Assembly: GCA_964228145.1 (NCBI GenBank)
Contig: CAXQZJ010000083.1
Location: forward strand, 1-17,419
Direction of reading: 5' to 3'
DNA from: Pseudobowmanella sp964228145
GTDB lineage: Bacteria > Pseudomonadota > Gammaproteobacteria > Enterobacterales > Alteromonadaceae
Length of the DNA stretch: 17,419 nt
Shown here: piece by piece, positions 6,863-14,859 of the stretch
Numbering within the stretch: position 1 is the stretch's first letter
How the letters are laid out: each line of letters opens with the position of its first letter
Made by a program: the position numbers and the translations under genes
The notes under the pieces: generated by a model
What the model was told of the DNA's origin: nothing
Databases searched by the model: none
What the model saw: the letters and a program-made list of their open reading frames with translations, nothing else

Positions 6863-8140
6863 ATGAAAAACTGGCTTGTCGTTATATTTATATTAGTTTT
6901 GTCGGGGTGCGCGTCGTTCAACCCAAAGGAAAAGGTCAGCAGTGATATCGCACAGCCGTCAAAACAGCATGTTGTGCTTATTTCTTTGGATGGTTTTCGC
7001 TGGGATTACATTGAAAAGTATCAGGCTAAACAATTGGCCAGCATCGCCGAGCAAGGTGTCAGAGCAGAGAAACTGATCCCCGTATATCCTACCAATACCT
7101 TTCCCAATCACCTGTCAATTGTCACCGGTTTACACCCGGGCCATCATGGCATCGTAGGGAATAAATTTTATGACAGTGAACGTAACGAATATTACAAAAT
7201 GGGTGATGGCAAAAGTGACAGTACCTGGGTTGAGGGGATCCCTTTATGGAATTTAGCCGAAATGCAGGGGGTTAAGGCCGCCTCATACTTTTGGCCGGAA
7301 TCTGATGCGCGCATAAACGGACGCCATCCCAGCTATTTCTATTTTTATTCCCATAATGCCAGCTACAGCAACAGGGTTGATCAGATTGTTCAGTGGCTGA
7401 GTCTGCCTGAACACCAACGGCCCCGACTTGTTACCGGCTACTTTTCGATGGCGGATAGTATCGGTCATACATATGGTCCTGAATCTGCGGAAATCGAGGA
7501 GGCTGTGGCCTATTTAGATCATCTGATCGGCGATCTGTACCGACGCCTGCAAGCGTTAGATATTGAAGTTAATTTGGTGCTGGTCTCCGACCATGGCATG
7601 ACAGAAGCGCGCATGAAAGACTTGTTATTGGTCGATGAACTAAACATCGACCCGGCTCGATTCAGTTTGGTGAATGATGGCAGTCACTTGATGATTCACG
7701 CCCGACAGGACACCACGGAACAACAATTGGCGGCGGAAATTGAACGCTTGTCTGAGTTAGCTGAAAAGGATTATCGCTTCGCGCTGGTAGGCGATGCACG
7801 TCGCCGCACCCATGCGGTCGACAATACCCAGCGCAGCGGCGATATTTTGTTGGAAATACTGCCGCCATCACGCTTTATTAATCAGCTAAAAGAGGGTGGA
7901 AGAGACGTATTTGGCGCACACGGATATGACCCATTGCATCCTGATATGGGCGCTTTATTTGTGGCAGCCGGTCCTGCATTCAAGCAAGGTCTTCAACTTG
8001 GCCGTTTATCAAATCTGGCAATTTATCCTCTGGTCGCCAGAATTATGGGCTTACGCTTGCTGAGCCACATTGACGGTGATGACGCAGCGGTCTTGCCTGC
8101 GCTTAATCTTGCTCCGTCGACAACCTCGCCTGGTCACTGA
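6863..8140 (+). CDS. Lipoprotein nucleotide pyrophosphatase/phosphodiesterase (NPP family)
   Basis: A predicted membrane-anchored phosphodiesterase of the alkaline phosphatase superfamily, likely cleaving nucleotide or other phosphodiesters in the periplasm or at the outer membrane. The 425-residue protein begins with a lipoprotein signal ending in LSGC (Cys16). The two-metal site is complete: Asp43 in ISLDGFRWD, nucleophile Thr79 in TNTFPN, Asp198 and His202 in ADSIGH, Asp243-His244 in SDHGM, and His353 in GAHGYDP. This pattern matches the family that includes Xanthomonas NPP and eukaryotic ENPPs. I chose the ATG at 6863 because AGGG lies just upstream and the signal peptide starts there; an in-frame ATG at 6830 would add 11 charged residues ahead of it. 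The physiological substrate cannot be read from the sequence. The 3' end overlaps the convergent channel gene by 38 bases. Confidence 0.92.
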   Translation: MKNWLVVIFILVLSGCASFNPKEKVSSDIAQPSKQHVVLISLDGFRWDYIEKYQAKQLASIAEQGVRAEKLIPVYPTNTFPNHLSIVTGLHPGHHGIVGNKFYDSERNEYYKMGDGKSDSTWVEGIPLWNLAEMQGVKAASYFWPESDARINGRHPSYFYFYSHNASYSNRVDQIVQWLSLPEHQRPRLVTGYFSMADSIGHTYGPESAEIEEAVAYLDHLIGDLYRRLQALDIEVNLVLVSDHGMTEARMKDLLLVDELNIDPARFSLVNDGSHLMIHARQDTTEQQLAAEIERLSELAEKDYRFALVGDARRRTHAVDNTQRSGDILLEILPPSRFINQLKEGGRDVFGAHGYDPLHPDMGALFVAAGPAFKQGLQLGRLSNLAIYPLVARIMGLRLLSHIDGDDAAVLPALNLAPSTTSPGH

Positions 8141-9368
8141 TCGATTGATAAGGGAGCAGGTCAAAAACTGGCAGCATGGCAATGAAATGGTCAAAAATAT
8201 CGGCCTGGATGCCTTCATAGTTTACCCAGTTCTTATCTGCGCTAAAGCAGTAAACTTCCAATCCTACCCCTTTTTCGGAAGGGGCCAGTTGGCGCACCAT
8301 CAAGGTTAAATCTTTATTGATACTAGGGTGCTTTTTCAAGTAGGCCTGCATGTAAGCGCGGAATGTACCTAGATTGGTCAGTCTGCGCGAATTAACCAAG
8401 TCTTCTTCGGTGATCTTATTATCGCTGTGGTATCGCTGTAGTTCGTTAACTTTGCTATCAATATACTCGGAGATATAACGAATTTGCTTAAAGTCCTGAA
8501 CTTGTTGCTCAGTGACAAAACGGACCGATTGCATATTGATTAACAAAGCACGTTTGATCCGTCTGCCGCCAGACTCTTGCATCCCACGCCAGTTTTTAAA
8601 CGACTCGGAAATCAGAGTATAGGTGGGGATGGTGGTAATGGTATTGTCCCAGTTCCGTACTTTTACTGTTGTCAGTCCAACCTCCAGCACGTCGCCGTCG
8701 GCTCCGTACTTGCTCATTTCTATCCAGTCACCATTGGTAACCATACGGTTAGCCGCGATTTGAATTCCCGCCACAAAACCCAGGATAGTGTCTTTGAATA
8801 CCAACATAAGCACGGCTGTTACCGCACCTAAACCCGACAGCAGCAGGATAGGGGATTTATCCAGCAGGTTGGCAATGACCACCAGAATCGCGACGATGGA
8901 CAGCACCAGTTTTACCACTTGAATAAAACCGGTTATCGGTGCGCGGCGTGACAACTCTGATGCATTGTAGATATCGCTGATAGTGTTAAGTAGCGCGTTG
9001 GCCGTAAGCAGGCCTGCAAAAATCAGGTAAACCAATGCTCCTTTACGGAGCAGCGCTTCGGCAAAAACGGCGTCAACCAGTAAAACCGGAGCACTGAGTT
9101 GAATGATGACCGCGGGGATCATGTGGGCAAGGTAGAAGAAAAAGCCGTGGCGATATAATTCGTCGTCCCAATTGGATGAGCTGCGTGCCACTAACGATCC
9201 CACTGTTCTGCGGATAAAGAAGTTGGCCAGATAAAACGCACTGATAGCTACCACGGCAATCAAACTGACAGCCACCCCAACATAAAGGCTGTCATCCGGG
9301 CTGTTTATCCATCCCCATTCAGTCAAAAGATTGGCGAGTGAATCGTGTAATCGTCCCTGAACGCTCAT
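8103..9368 (-). CDS. MscS-family mechanosensitive channel (YbdG-like)
   Basis: A predicted inner-membrane channel opening under membrane tension to release solutes in hypo-osmotic shock. It has 421 residues, close to E. coli YbdG (415). There are about five hydrophobic segments (roughly 28-51, 74-101, 109-129, 146-168, 170-203); the last includes the pore-like stretch FKDTILGFVAGIQIAANRM. The MscS beta domain follows (GDWIEMSKYGADGDVLEVGLTTVKVRNWDNT). The long region around 270-330 between beta-domain parts resembles the insertion typical of YbdG relatives. AGGGG precedes the ATG at a good distance. The start is 2 bases from the upstream acyltransferase stop, so it is the last gene of a three-gene minus-strand operon. 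The family is confident; YbdG orthology is less so. Confidence 0.9.
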   Translation of the reverse strand: MSVQGRLHDSLANLLTEWGWINSPDDSLYVGVAVSLIAVVAISAFYLANFFIRRTVGSLVARSSSNWDDELYRHGFFFYLAHMIPAVIIQLSAPVLLVDAVFAEALLRKGALVYLIFAGLLTANALLNTISDIYNASELSRRAPITGFIQVVKLVLSIVAILVVIANLLDKSPILLLSGLGAVTAVLMLVFKDTILGFVAGIQIAANRMVTNGDWIEMSKYGADGDVLEVGLTTVKVRNWDNTITTIPTYTLISESFKNWRGMQESGGRRIKRALLINMQSVRFVTEQQVQDFKQIRYISEYIDSKVNELQRYHSDNKITEEDLVNSRRLTNLGTFRAYMQAYLKKHPSINKDLTLMVRQLAPSEKGVGLEVYCFSADKNWVNYEGIQADIFDHFIAMLPVFDLLPYQSISDQARLSTEQD

Positions 9369-9370
9369 AC

Positions 9371-10264
9371 TTACCCCTGTTTAATGGTTTTTAGCAGCAG
9401 ATCTTTTTGTTCCCAGTTATTGTTTAACCACAGCTGGAACTCTTGTTTAAAATTTTCATCCTCAAAGTAATTGCCAATCATAGTTGGCTCTACTGGCAAG
9501 ACTTTGACATGAACAACGATGGTTTCCAGGCGTCCTTGAAGTGCCTGATGCATTACTTTGCCGGGATTTTTGGGAAAGGCGATGGTGACATCAAGCACTT
9601 TTGTAAATAACTTACCCATGGTCGCCAACGTAAAGGCGACCCCGCCTGCTTTTGGAGGCATAAGGTTTTCAAAAGTACTGGGGCGTCGTGCCAGTTTTTT
9701 CGGATCGTAACGGGTGCCTTCGACAAAGTTGACGATGGTGGTCGGGGTTTGCTTAAACTTTTCACAGGCTTTGCGGGTTGTTTCGATGTCTTTGCCACGC
9801 AAATGTGGGTTTTTAGCTAAAAACTCGCTGCTGTAACGCTTCATAAAGGGCATGTCTAATGCCCATGCTGCTAGTCCGACAAAAGGCATCCAGATTAATT
9901 CTTGTTTGATAAAGAACTTAGTTGCCGGAATACGCCCAGCACAAAATTTTGCCAAAATCATGATGTCCAGCCAACTCAGGTGATTGGACATCATCAGATA
10001 CCAACCGTCTGGTTTGAGTTCGCCGTCAACTTTTACATCCCAGTCGATGTTGTTTGTCAGACTCAGCAGCCACAGACTGCCAACACCAAAGCCCCCCATG
10101 CCAAAGTTGGTCACTCGGGTCATAAATTTACGATAACCTTGATGGGGAACAGCGAGCTTAAGCAACCCGAAGAACAACACAAATGTGCCCCAAAACGCCA
10201 AGTTTATCATCTGGCCTAAAACGTTTATCGGATAGAGTATCAGTGACGGTAGAAAATGAAACAT
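9371..10264 (-). CDS. PlsC-like lysophospholipid acyltransferase (YihG type), copy 2
   Basis: A predicted membrane-bound acyltransferase that moves acyl groups to lysophosphatidic acid or a related lipid. It has 297 residues. The N-terminus has a hydrophobic segment (about 15-40). The catalytic motif NHLSWLD (94-100) is HX4D, and VEGTR (181-185) is the acceptor-phosphate motif. The C-terminal part has the layout of the YihG/LCLAT1-like branch rather than of short housekeeping PlsC. GAGGGAATTC before the ATG is a good Shine-Dalgarno sequence. It is clearly paralogous to the adjacent upstream gene: both share the run ETTRKACEKF and a similar MPFM/FPFM context. It lies 12 bases after that gene and 2 bases before the channel gene. 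The exact substrate is not deducible. Confidence 0.92.
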   Translation of the reverse strand: MFHFLPSLILYPINVLGQMINLAFWGTFVLFFGLLKLAVPHQGYRKFMTRVTNFGMGGFGVGSLWLLSLTNNIDWDVKVDGELKPDGWYLMMSNHLSWLDIMILAKFCAGRIPATKFFIKQELIWMPFVGLAAWALDMPFMKRYSSEFLAKNPHLRGKDIETTRKACEKFKQTPTTIVNFVEGTRYDPKKLARRPSTFENLMPPKAGGVAFTLATMGKLFTKVLDVTIAFPKNPGKVMHQALQGRLETIVVHVKVLPVEPTMIGNYFEDENFKQEFQLWLNNNWEQKDLLLKTIKQG

Positions 10265-10276
10265 GAATTCCCTCGC

Positions 10277-11155
10277 TTAGTTCGCTGCCAGCATGTGTTT
10301 TAATTTATTGTCTTTTTCCAGCCATATTTGATTTAGCCAGCCCTGGAATTTTTCTCTTTGCTCTGGATCGTCAAAATAGTTACCGGTCAGTTTTTGGCTT
10401 ATGGGTAACACGCGCACGTCAATTTTGACCTGTTTAACTTTGCCACAAATAAAATCCCAGAAGCTCGGCACACCATGCGGATAAGCAATAGTCACATCCA
10501 GTAGTTTATGTAATTGTGAACCCATACTTGAAAGCACGAAGGCAACGCCCCCAGCCTTAGGTTTTAAGAGATGAGTGAACGGGCTTTGTTGTTTATCATG
10601 TTTACCCGGAGTAAAGCGGGTTCCCTCAACAAAATTCATAATACTGACCGGGATATAGCGAAACTTTTCACAGGCTTTGCGCGTCGTCTCCAGATCTTTG
10701 CCTTTCAGGTGCGGGTTTTTCTCCAAAAAGGCTTTTTTATATCTTTGCATAAACGGAAAATCCAGTGCCCACCAGGCAAGCCCCATGACAGGAACATAGA
10801 TCAGTTCTTTTTTTAAGAAAAACTTAAGAAATGGCACTTTGCGGTTAAAAATGCGTTGAAGCATCAGGATATCCACCCAACTTTGGTGGTTTGCAATCAC
10901 CAGATACCACTCTTTCGGTGACAGTTTATCGAGTCCGCTCACAACCAAACGTGTTCTTGAGAATAGCCTTTGATTCAGTGTGTTAACGCCAATCCATGCG
11001 GTTGCACACAGATCCAGAAAAGCACTCAACCAAATACGTAGAGGTTTAATCGGGATTAATTTTAACAGGGCGCCCAAAAAGATTGGGATAGACCAAAACA
11101 AGGTATTAATGACATACCCAAGCAGCGCCAGGATTCCCCGAATTGCATATATCAT
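10277..11155 (-). CDS. PlsC-like lysophospholipid acyltransferase (YihG type), copy 1
   Basis: First gene of the minus-strand membrane-lipid operon and paralogue of the next gene. It has 292 residues, an N-terminal hydrophobic segment (about 8-35), the HX4D motif in NHQSWVD (89-95) and the EGTR motif (177-180). Shared landmarks with its neighbour include LKFFLKKELIYVPVMGLAWWALDFPF and EKNPHLKGKDLETTRKACEKF, which shows a tandem duplication that has since diverged. The Shine-Dalgarno sequence before the ATG is weak. It is divergent from proB, with a 66-base intergenic region. The likely role is acyl-chain editing of phospholipids, by analogy with E. coli YihG; this is a family-level inference. 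Confidence 0.92.
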   Translation of the reverse strand: MIYAIRGILALLGYVINTLFWSIPIFLGALLKLIPIKPLRIWLSAFLDLCATAWIGVNTLNQRLFSRTRLVVSGLDKLSPKEWYLVIANHQSWVDILMLQRIFNRKVPFLKFFLKKELIYVPVMGLAWWALDFPFMQRYKKAFLEKNPHLKGKDLETTRKACEKFRYIPVSIMNFVEGTRFTPGKHDKQQSPFTHLLKPKAGGVAFVLSSMGSQLHKLLDVTIAYPHGVPSFWDFICGKVKQVKIDVRVLPISQKLTGNYFDDPEQREKFQGWLNQIWLEKDNKLKHMLAAN

Positions 11156-11221
11156 AAAACGAAATTCTCTTTATATTGTTGCGTTAAAACACGGCATCAG
11201 CGTATTTTAAAGCAAGTTAGC

Positions 11222-12358
11222 ATGACTTTTAAGCACATTAGGCAGGTCTTCGTGAATCCCTCTATACAATTTGGCTGTCAACGGGTCGTCATTAAGGTCG
11301 GCAGTAATCTGATTTCCCCAGCAGGGACGGGCTGTCGCACCCAGGACTTGTTAGCTGTTGCTCAGTTCATTATTCAGTTAAGAGAAAATGGAAAACAGGT
11401 GATTTTAGTGTCGTCAGGTTCAGTGGCTGCTGGCAAGAACGCCATTGCTCACAACCGTATCGCGACGATGGCAGAGAAACAGGCGATGGCTGCGGTGGGA
11501 CAGATGCGCATGATGGCCAATTGGGGGCGCTTGTTCGATTTTCCTTGTGCGCAATTATTGCTCACCCATCAGGATATGGCTGATCGTCAGCGTTACTTAA
11601 ATGCCAAAAATACGTTGCGCGAACTGTTGGACAATGACGTTTTGCCAATCGTCAATGAAAACGACACGGTAGCAACGGAGGAACTTAAATTTGGTGACAA
11701 TGACAACCTGGCGGCGCAAGTCGCTTTGCTTAGTGAAGCAGATACCCTGATTATCTGTACTGACGTTGATGGCGTGTTCGATGCTAACCCTGCGACCCAT
11801 CCCCAAGCGCGCCTGATTCCCTACATCGAACAGGTGAGTGATGATATTTTGCGTCTGGGTGGTCAAAGTAGTTCGTCTGTTGGCACAGGCGGAATGCAAA
11901 CAAAATTACTGGCGGCGCGCAAAGCCTCTGGTCAGGGCGTTCAAACTATCATCTTAAATGGCAAGGATCAGGAAAGCTTTTCGGCATTACAGCAGCGAAA
12001 ACTCAGTGGTACCTACATTGCACCAGCGCGCTCGATGGCGAGCGCGAAAAAGCATTGGTTGGCTCAAGTTCTCCATGCCAAAGGGCAAGTGATGGTCGAT
12101 GACGGTGCGTTTAGGGCCATTGTAAACAATGGTGCATCATTACTTCCCGCTGGAATTATCGGTGTTGGTGGCCATTTCAACAGCGGTGAGCCAGTGGAGT
12201 TGGTATACGATGAGCGTGTGTTTGCCCGTGGATTAAGTGCATACAACAGTGCCGAGTTGCAGCAGATTGCCGGTCGGCAAAGTCAGCAGATCTCACAGCT
12301 TTTAGGTTATCAGGGGGCAGATGTGGCATTGCATCGGGACGATCTTGTTCTGCTCTAA
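11222..12358 (+). CDS. proB: Glutamate 5-kinase (proline biosynthesis)
   Basis: Phosphorylates glutamate to gamma-glutamyl phosphate, the first and feedback-inhibited step of proline synthesis. The amino-acid kinase domain (about residues 20-270) shows VVIKVGSNL, VSSGSVAAG, the NENDTVATEELKFGDND substrate/ATP loop, TDVDGVFDANP and GTGGMQTKL. A C-terminal PUA domain follows (about 287-365: GQVMVDDGAFRAIVNNGASLLPAG). From the ATG at 11222 the protein has 378 residues, but an in-frame GTG at 11252 has AGG upstream, gives 368 residues (E. coli 367), and removes a tail not typical of the family; it may be the true start. The usual partner proA is not downstream: a convergent transporter gene begins 6 bases after the stop. 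Confidence 0.96.
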   Translation: MTFKHIRQVFVNPSIQFGCQRVVIKVGSNLISPAGTGCRTQDLLAVAQFIIQLRENGKQVILVSSGSVAAGKNAIAHNRIATMAEKQAMAAVGQMRMMANWGRLFDFPCAQLLLTHQDMADRQRYLNAKNTLRELLDNDVLPIVNENDTVATEELKFGDNDNLAAQVALLSEADTLIICTDVDGVFDANPATHPQARLIPYIEQVSDDILRLGGQSSSSVGTGGMQTKLLAARKASGQGVQTIILNGKDQESFSALQQRKLSGTYIAPARSMASAKKHWLAQVLHAKGQVMVDDGAFRAIVNNGASLLPAGIIGVGGHFNSGEPVELVYDERVFARGLSAYNSAELQQIAGRQSQQISQLLGYQGADVALHRDDLVLL

Positions 12359-12364
12359 GCTGAC

Positions 12365-13567
12365 TTACAGCAAGCGGTAGAGCTTGAACGCCATCAAGGC
12401 CAAAACCACAAGGATGACAATCAGGGCTAGGGCATTCTTGTTAGCATTATTACGCAGCTCCGCCATCTGGGCTTGATTCACCAACCACAGTAATACCAAG
12501 GCTATCACCGGAAGCACCATTGCGTTGGTGACTTGAGCAATTAGGATGAGTTCAAAGGGTGACTGACCGATCAACCCGAAGAACACGCCGATCAGCATCA
12601 CGGATAAAGCAATAATTTTCACTGCTTTGAGCTTGTGCTCAGGCCTCAATGTTATCAGTCCACTGAGGGCGTATCCGGCGGCTAAAGGCGCCGTTAACGC
12701 ACTGGTAAGCCCTGCTGAGAATAAGCCAATGGCAAATACCCAGCCCGCGTACTGACCTAATATCGGGCTTAGTTGATTGGCAAGGTTTTGTTTATCTGGG
12801 GTTAGGCCAGTGAGAAAAAAACTGCTCGCAGCCGTTGCCATAATCGCCAGCGTGATTATGCCGCCCAGGCTGATTGCCTTCGCGTCCTTGATAAAACTGA
12901 ACCTGTGCTGTTGCTGTCGTGCCTGAGCGACAAGACTGGCATGGAGAAACAGATTATAAGGCACCACGGTTGTGCCGATCAGTCCCAGCGTCAGGGCAAG
13001 TTGATTGGCCTGAAAGTTGGGCAGCCAATTGGTCAGAGATAAATCCATCAAAGTAGGTAGGGCAATGATCATGGCCAATAAAAACATCAGACCCATGATT
13101 GCGACCAATCCGGCCAGCCAGATTTTAAGACGTTCGATGCTGGATAAACTCAATAAGCCTGCGGCAACTGCTGAGGTGAGCAGCACCAACTGGTGATGGT
13201 TCAGTGGCAGGTAAAACTGCAATCCTAGCGCAGCTCCTGTGATATTACCTGCCTGATAAGCGCTGTTACCAACACCAATCGCGATAACGACTAATGAAAT
13301 GATCAGTGGCTTTAGCATGCCAGACGGTAATTGCTTTTGAAGCGCCTCGGACAAACCACTTCTATGTTGCCATCCAACGCGTGCTGCCATATCCTGCAGC
13401 GTCAGTGTTGCCACAACCGAAAATAACAATGCCCAAGTCAGGCTCATCGCTGACTGAGCGCCAGCCAAGGTCGCGGTCATGACTGTGCCCGGCCCGATAA
13501 AAGCGGCCGCAATGATGAGGCCGATCACATTTGATGGCCGGGTAGTGGACGCAGTATTGGTGGTCAT
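12365..13567 (-). CDS. Nramp-like (SLC11 fold) transporter lacking canonical metal-binding motifs
   Basis: A 400-residue inner-membrane transporter with about 11 hydrophobic segments and the overall arrangement of Nramp proteins, including AYQAGNITGAALGL in segment 3. In canonical Nramps segment 1 has DPGN and segment 6 has MPHN, whose Asp, Asn and Met bind Mn2+ or Fe2+. Here the matching stretches are GPGT (25-28) and VPYN (202-205), so all of these ligands are replaced. I recall GPGT-type sequences from other bacterial Nramp-family annotations, so this is probably a divergent subfamily and not a decayed gene. The substrate is uncertain; Mg2+, another cation or a non-metal solute are possible. 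It is convergent with proB (6-base gap) and divergent from the serine hydrolase gene. Confidence 0.85.
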   Translation of the reverse strand: MTTNTASTTRPSNVIGLIIAAAFIGPGTVMTATLAGAQSAMSLTWALLFSVVATLTLQDMAARVGWQHRSGLSEALQKQLPSGMLKPLIISLVVIAIGVGNSAYQAGNITGAALGLQFYLPLNHHQLVLLTSAVAAGLLSLSSIERLKIWLAGLVAIMGLMFLLAMIIALPTLMDLSLTNWLPNFQANQLALTLGLIGTTVVPYNLFLHASLVAQARQQQHRFSFIKDAKAISLGGIITLAIMATAASSFFLTGLTPDKQNLANQLSPILGQYAGWVFAIGLFSAGLTSALTAPLAAGYALSGLITLRPEHKLKAVKIIALSVMLIGVFFGLIGQSPFELILIAQVTNAMVLPVIALVLLWLVNQAQMAELRNNANKNALALIVILVVLALMAFKLYRLL

Positions 13568-13600
13568 AGGTAACGCTTTTCAGGAAATAATAATCAGAAT

Positions 13601-13610
13601 ACAGATCTGT
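13601..13610. repeat. Perfect 10-bp palindrome in a divergent intergenic region
   Basis: ACAGATCTGT is fully self-complementary and lies between the divergent Nramp-like and serine hydrolase genes, a usual place for an operator. No known regulator is recognised. Confidence 0.35.
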
Positions 13611-13615
13611 CGGGA

Positions 13616-13630
13616 TTTGTCATCGACAAA
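13616..13630. repeat. Inverted repeat just upstream of the serine hydrolase gene
   Basis: TTTGTC-ATC-GACAAA is a 6-bp inverted repeat with a 3-base spacer, five bases after the neighbouring palindrome and 15 bases before the hydrolase ATG. It may be an operator; only its symmetry and position support this. Confidence 0.35.
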
Positions 13631-13645
13631 ACAGGAAAGGGACGC

Positions 13646-14857
13646 ATGACGAAAATATTGAATAAAAAAGCCTGGTTATGCAGCGCATTGTTAATAGTGT
13701 TGGCGCTGTTTGTTTGGAAATGGCCGATGTTGGAACGCTTGTATAAGGTTGTCACCTTGTATGACGAAGATAAAATTGCATTTAACTTTTTGCATATGGA
13801 ACAAGCGTTTCCGACCAAAACCCTGCAACCGTCAACTCAGCCTCAGCCATTGCCTGTCGCCTTGTCGCCATTACCCGACGGGTTTAATTTTGAAGGGCAA
13901 ACTGTTGAGCTAGAGGCGTTTCTGACCGACAGTCGTACCTCAGGGTTATTGGTGATAAAAAACGGGACAATCGTCGCTGAGCACTATGCTGAAGGCCATG
14001 GTCCGCAACAAACCCACATCTCGTTTTCACTGGCCAAATCGTTCCTGTCCGCTTTATTTGGGATTGCCGTTGAAGAAGGGCATATTCGCTCTTTAGAAGA
14101 TGCAGTTACCGACTATGCGCCAGAATTGATTGGCAGTGGTTATGACGGAGTGAGAATTAAAGATGTGTTGCAAATGTCATCGGGGGTTGGATTTAATGAA
14201 GACTACGGTGATTTTTGGTCTGACATTAATCGCTTTTCACGAACTGTGGCATTGGGGCAACCTTTTAATGAGTTTGCCACGACGTTAGAGCGCGCTTATC
14301 CACCCGGAACCTATAATCAGTATGTCAGCATCGATACTCAGGTGCTCGGCATGGTGCTGGTCAATGCAACGGGTGTCAGTTTAACCCAATACTTGCAAGA
14401 TAAAATCTGGCAGCCCGCCGGTATGGCCGATAAAGCCTATTACCTGACCGACTTTGAAGGCATGGAGCTGGCTCTCGGCGGACTGAATGTGAGCTTACGT
14501 GACTATGGCCGGTTTGGATTACTTTATGCCAATCAAGGTCGTCGTGGCGACACACAAATTATTCCTGCCCAATGGGTGACTGACTCGGTCACACCGGATG
14601 CGCCTCACTTGATGCCCGGAGACAACCCTGCGTCGAATAACCGCAGCGGTTATGGCTATCAGTGGTGGCTTCCCGAGGGACGAGACGATGAGTTTCAGGG
14701 CCAGGGTATTTATGGTCAGTACATCTTTGTTGATCCTGACAACCAATTGGTGATTGTGAAAAACTCGGTTAACCATAGGTATAATGATCGTTCTCTTCGT
14801 TGGCATGCAAAACATCAGGCAATGTTCAACGCAATCAGCAAGCACTATTCGGAGTAA
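13646..14857 (+). CDS. Membrane-anchored serine hydrolase, class C beta-lactamase family
   Basis: A 403-residue predicted periplasmic hydrolase with an N-terminal membrane anchor or uncleaved signal (about 9-26, after KKAW). The penicillin-binding-protein fold catalytic motif is SLAK (Ser128, Lys131). The second motif is YVS (Tyr226) in NQYVSIDTQVLG, the form seen in 6-aminohexanoate-dimer hydrolase-like and esterase members instead of YSN. The C-terminal QGQGIYGQYIFVDPDNQLVIVKNS is also typical of that branch. Likely reactions are ester or amide hydrolysis; beta-lactam resistance is not implied. The ATG at 13646 is preceded by GGAAAGGGA. The downstream exporter gene starts 2 bases after the stop, so the two are probably co-transcribed. 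Confidence 0.9.
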   Translation: MTKILNKKAWLCSALLIVLALFVWKWPMLERLYKVVTLYDEDKIAFNFLHMEQAFPTKTLQPSTQPQPLPVALSPLPDGFNFEGQTVELEAFLTDSRTSGLLVIKNGTIVAEHYAEGHGPQQTHISFSLAKSFLSALFGIAVEEGHIRSLEDAVTDYAPELIGSGYDGVRIKDVLQMSSGVGFNEDYGDFWSDINRFSRTVALGQPFNEFATTLERAYPPGTYNQYVSIDTQVLGMVLVNATGVSLTQYLQDKIWQPAGMADKAYYLTDFEGMELALGGLNVSLRDYGRFGLLYANQGRRGDTQIIPAQWVTDSVTPDAPHLMPGDNPASNNRSGYGYQWWLPEGRDDEFQGQGIYGQYIFVDPDNQLVIVKNSVNHRYNDRSLRWHAKHQAMFNAISKHYSE

Positions 14858-14859
14858 AT

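Noticed and set aside
12359..12364. Terminator between convergent proB and the Nramp-like gene
   Set aside because: Only six bases separate the genes and no hairpin with a T tract was found in or next to the gap.
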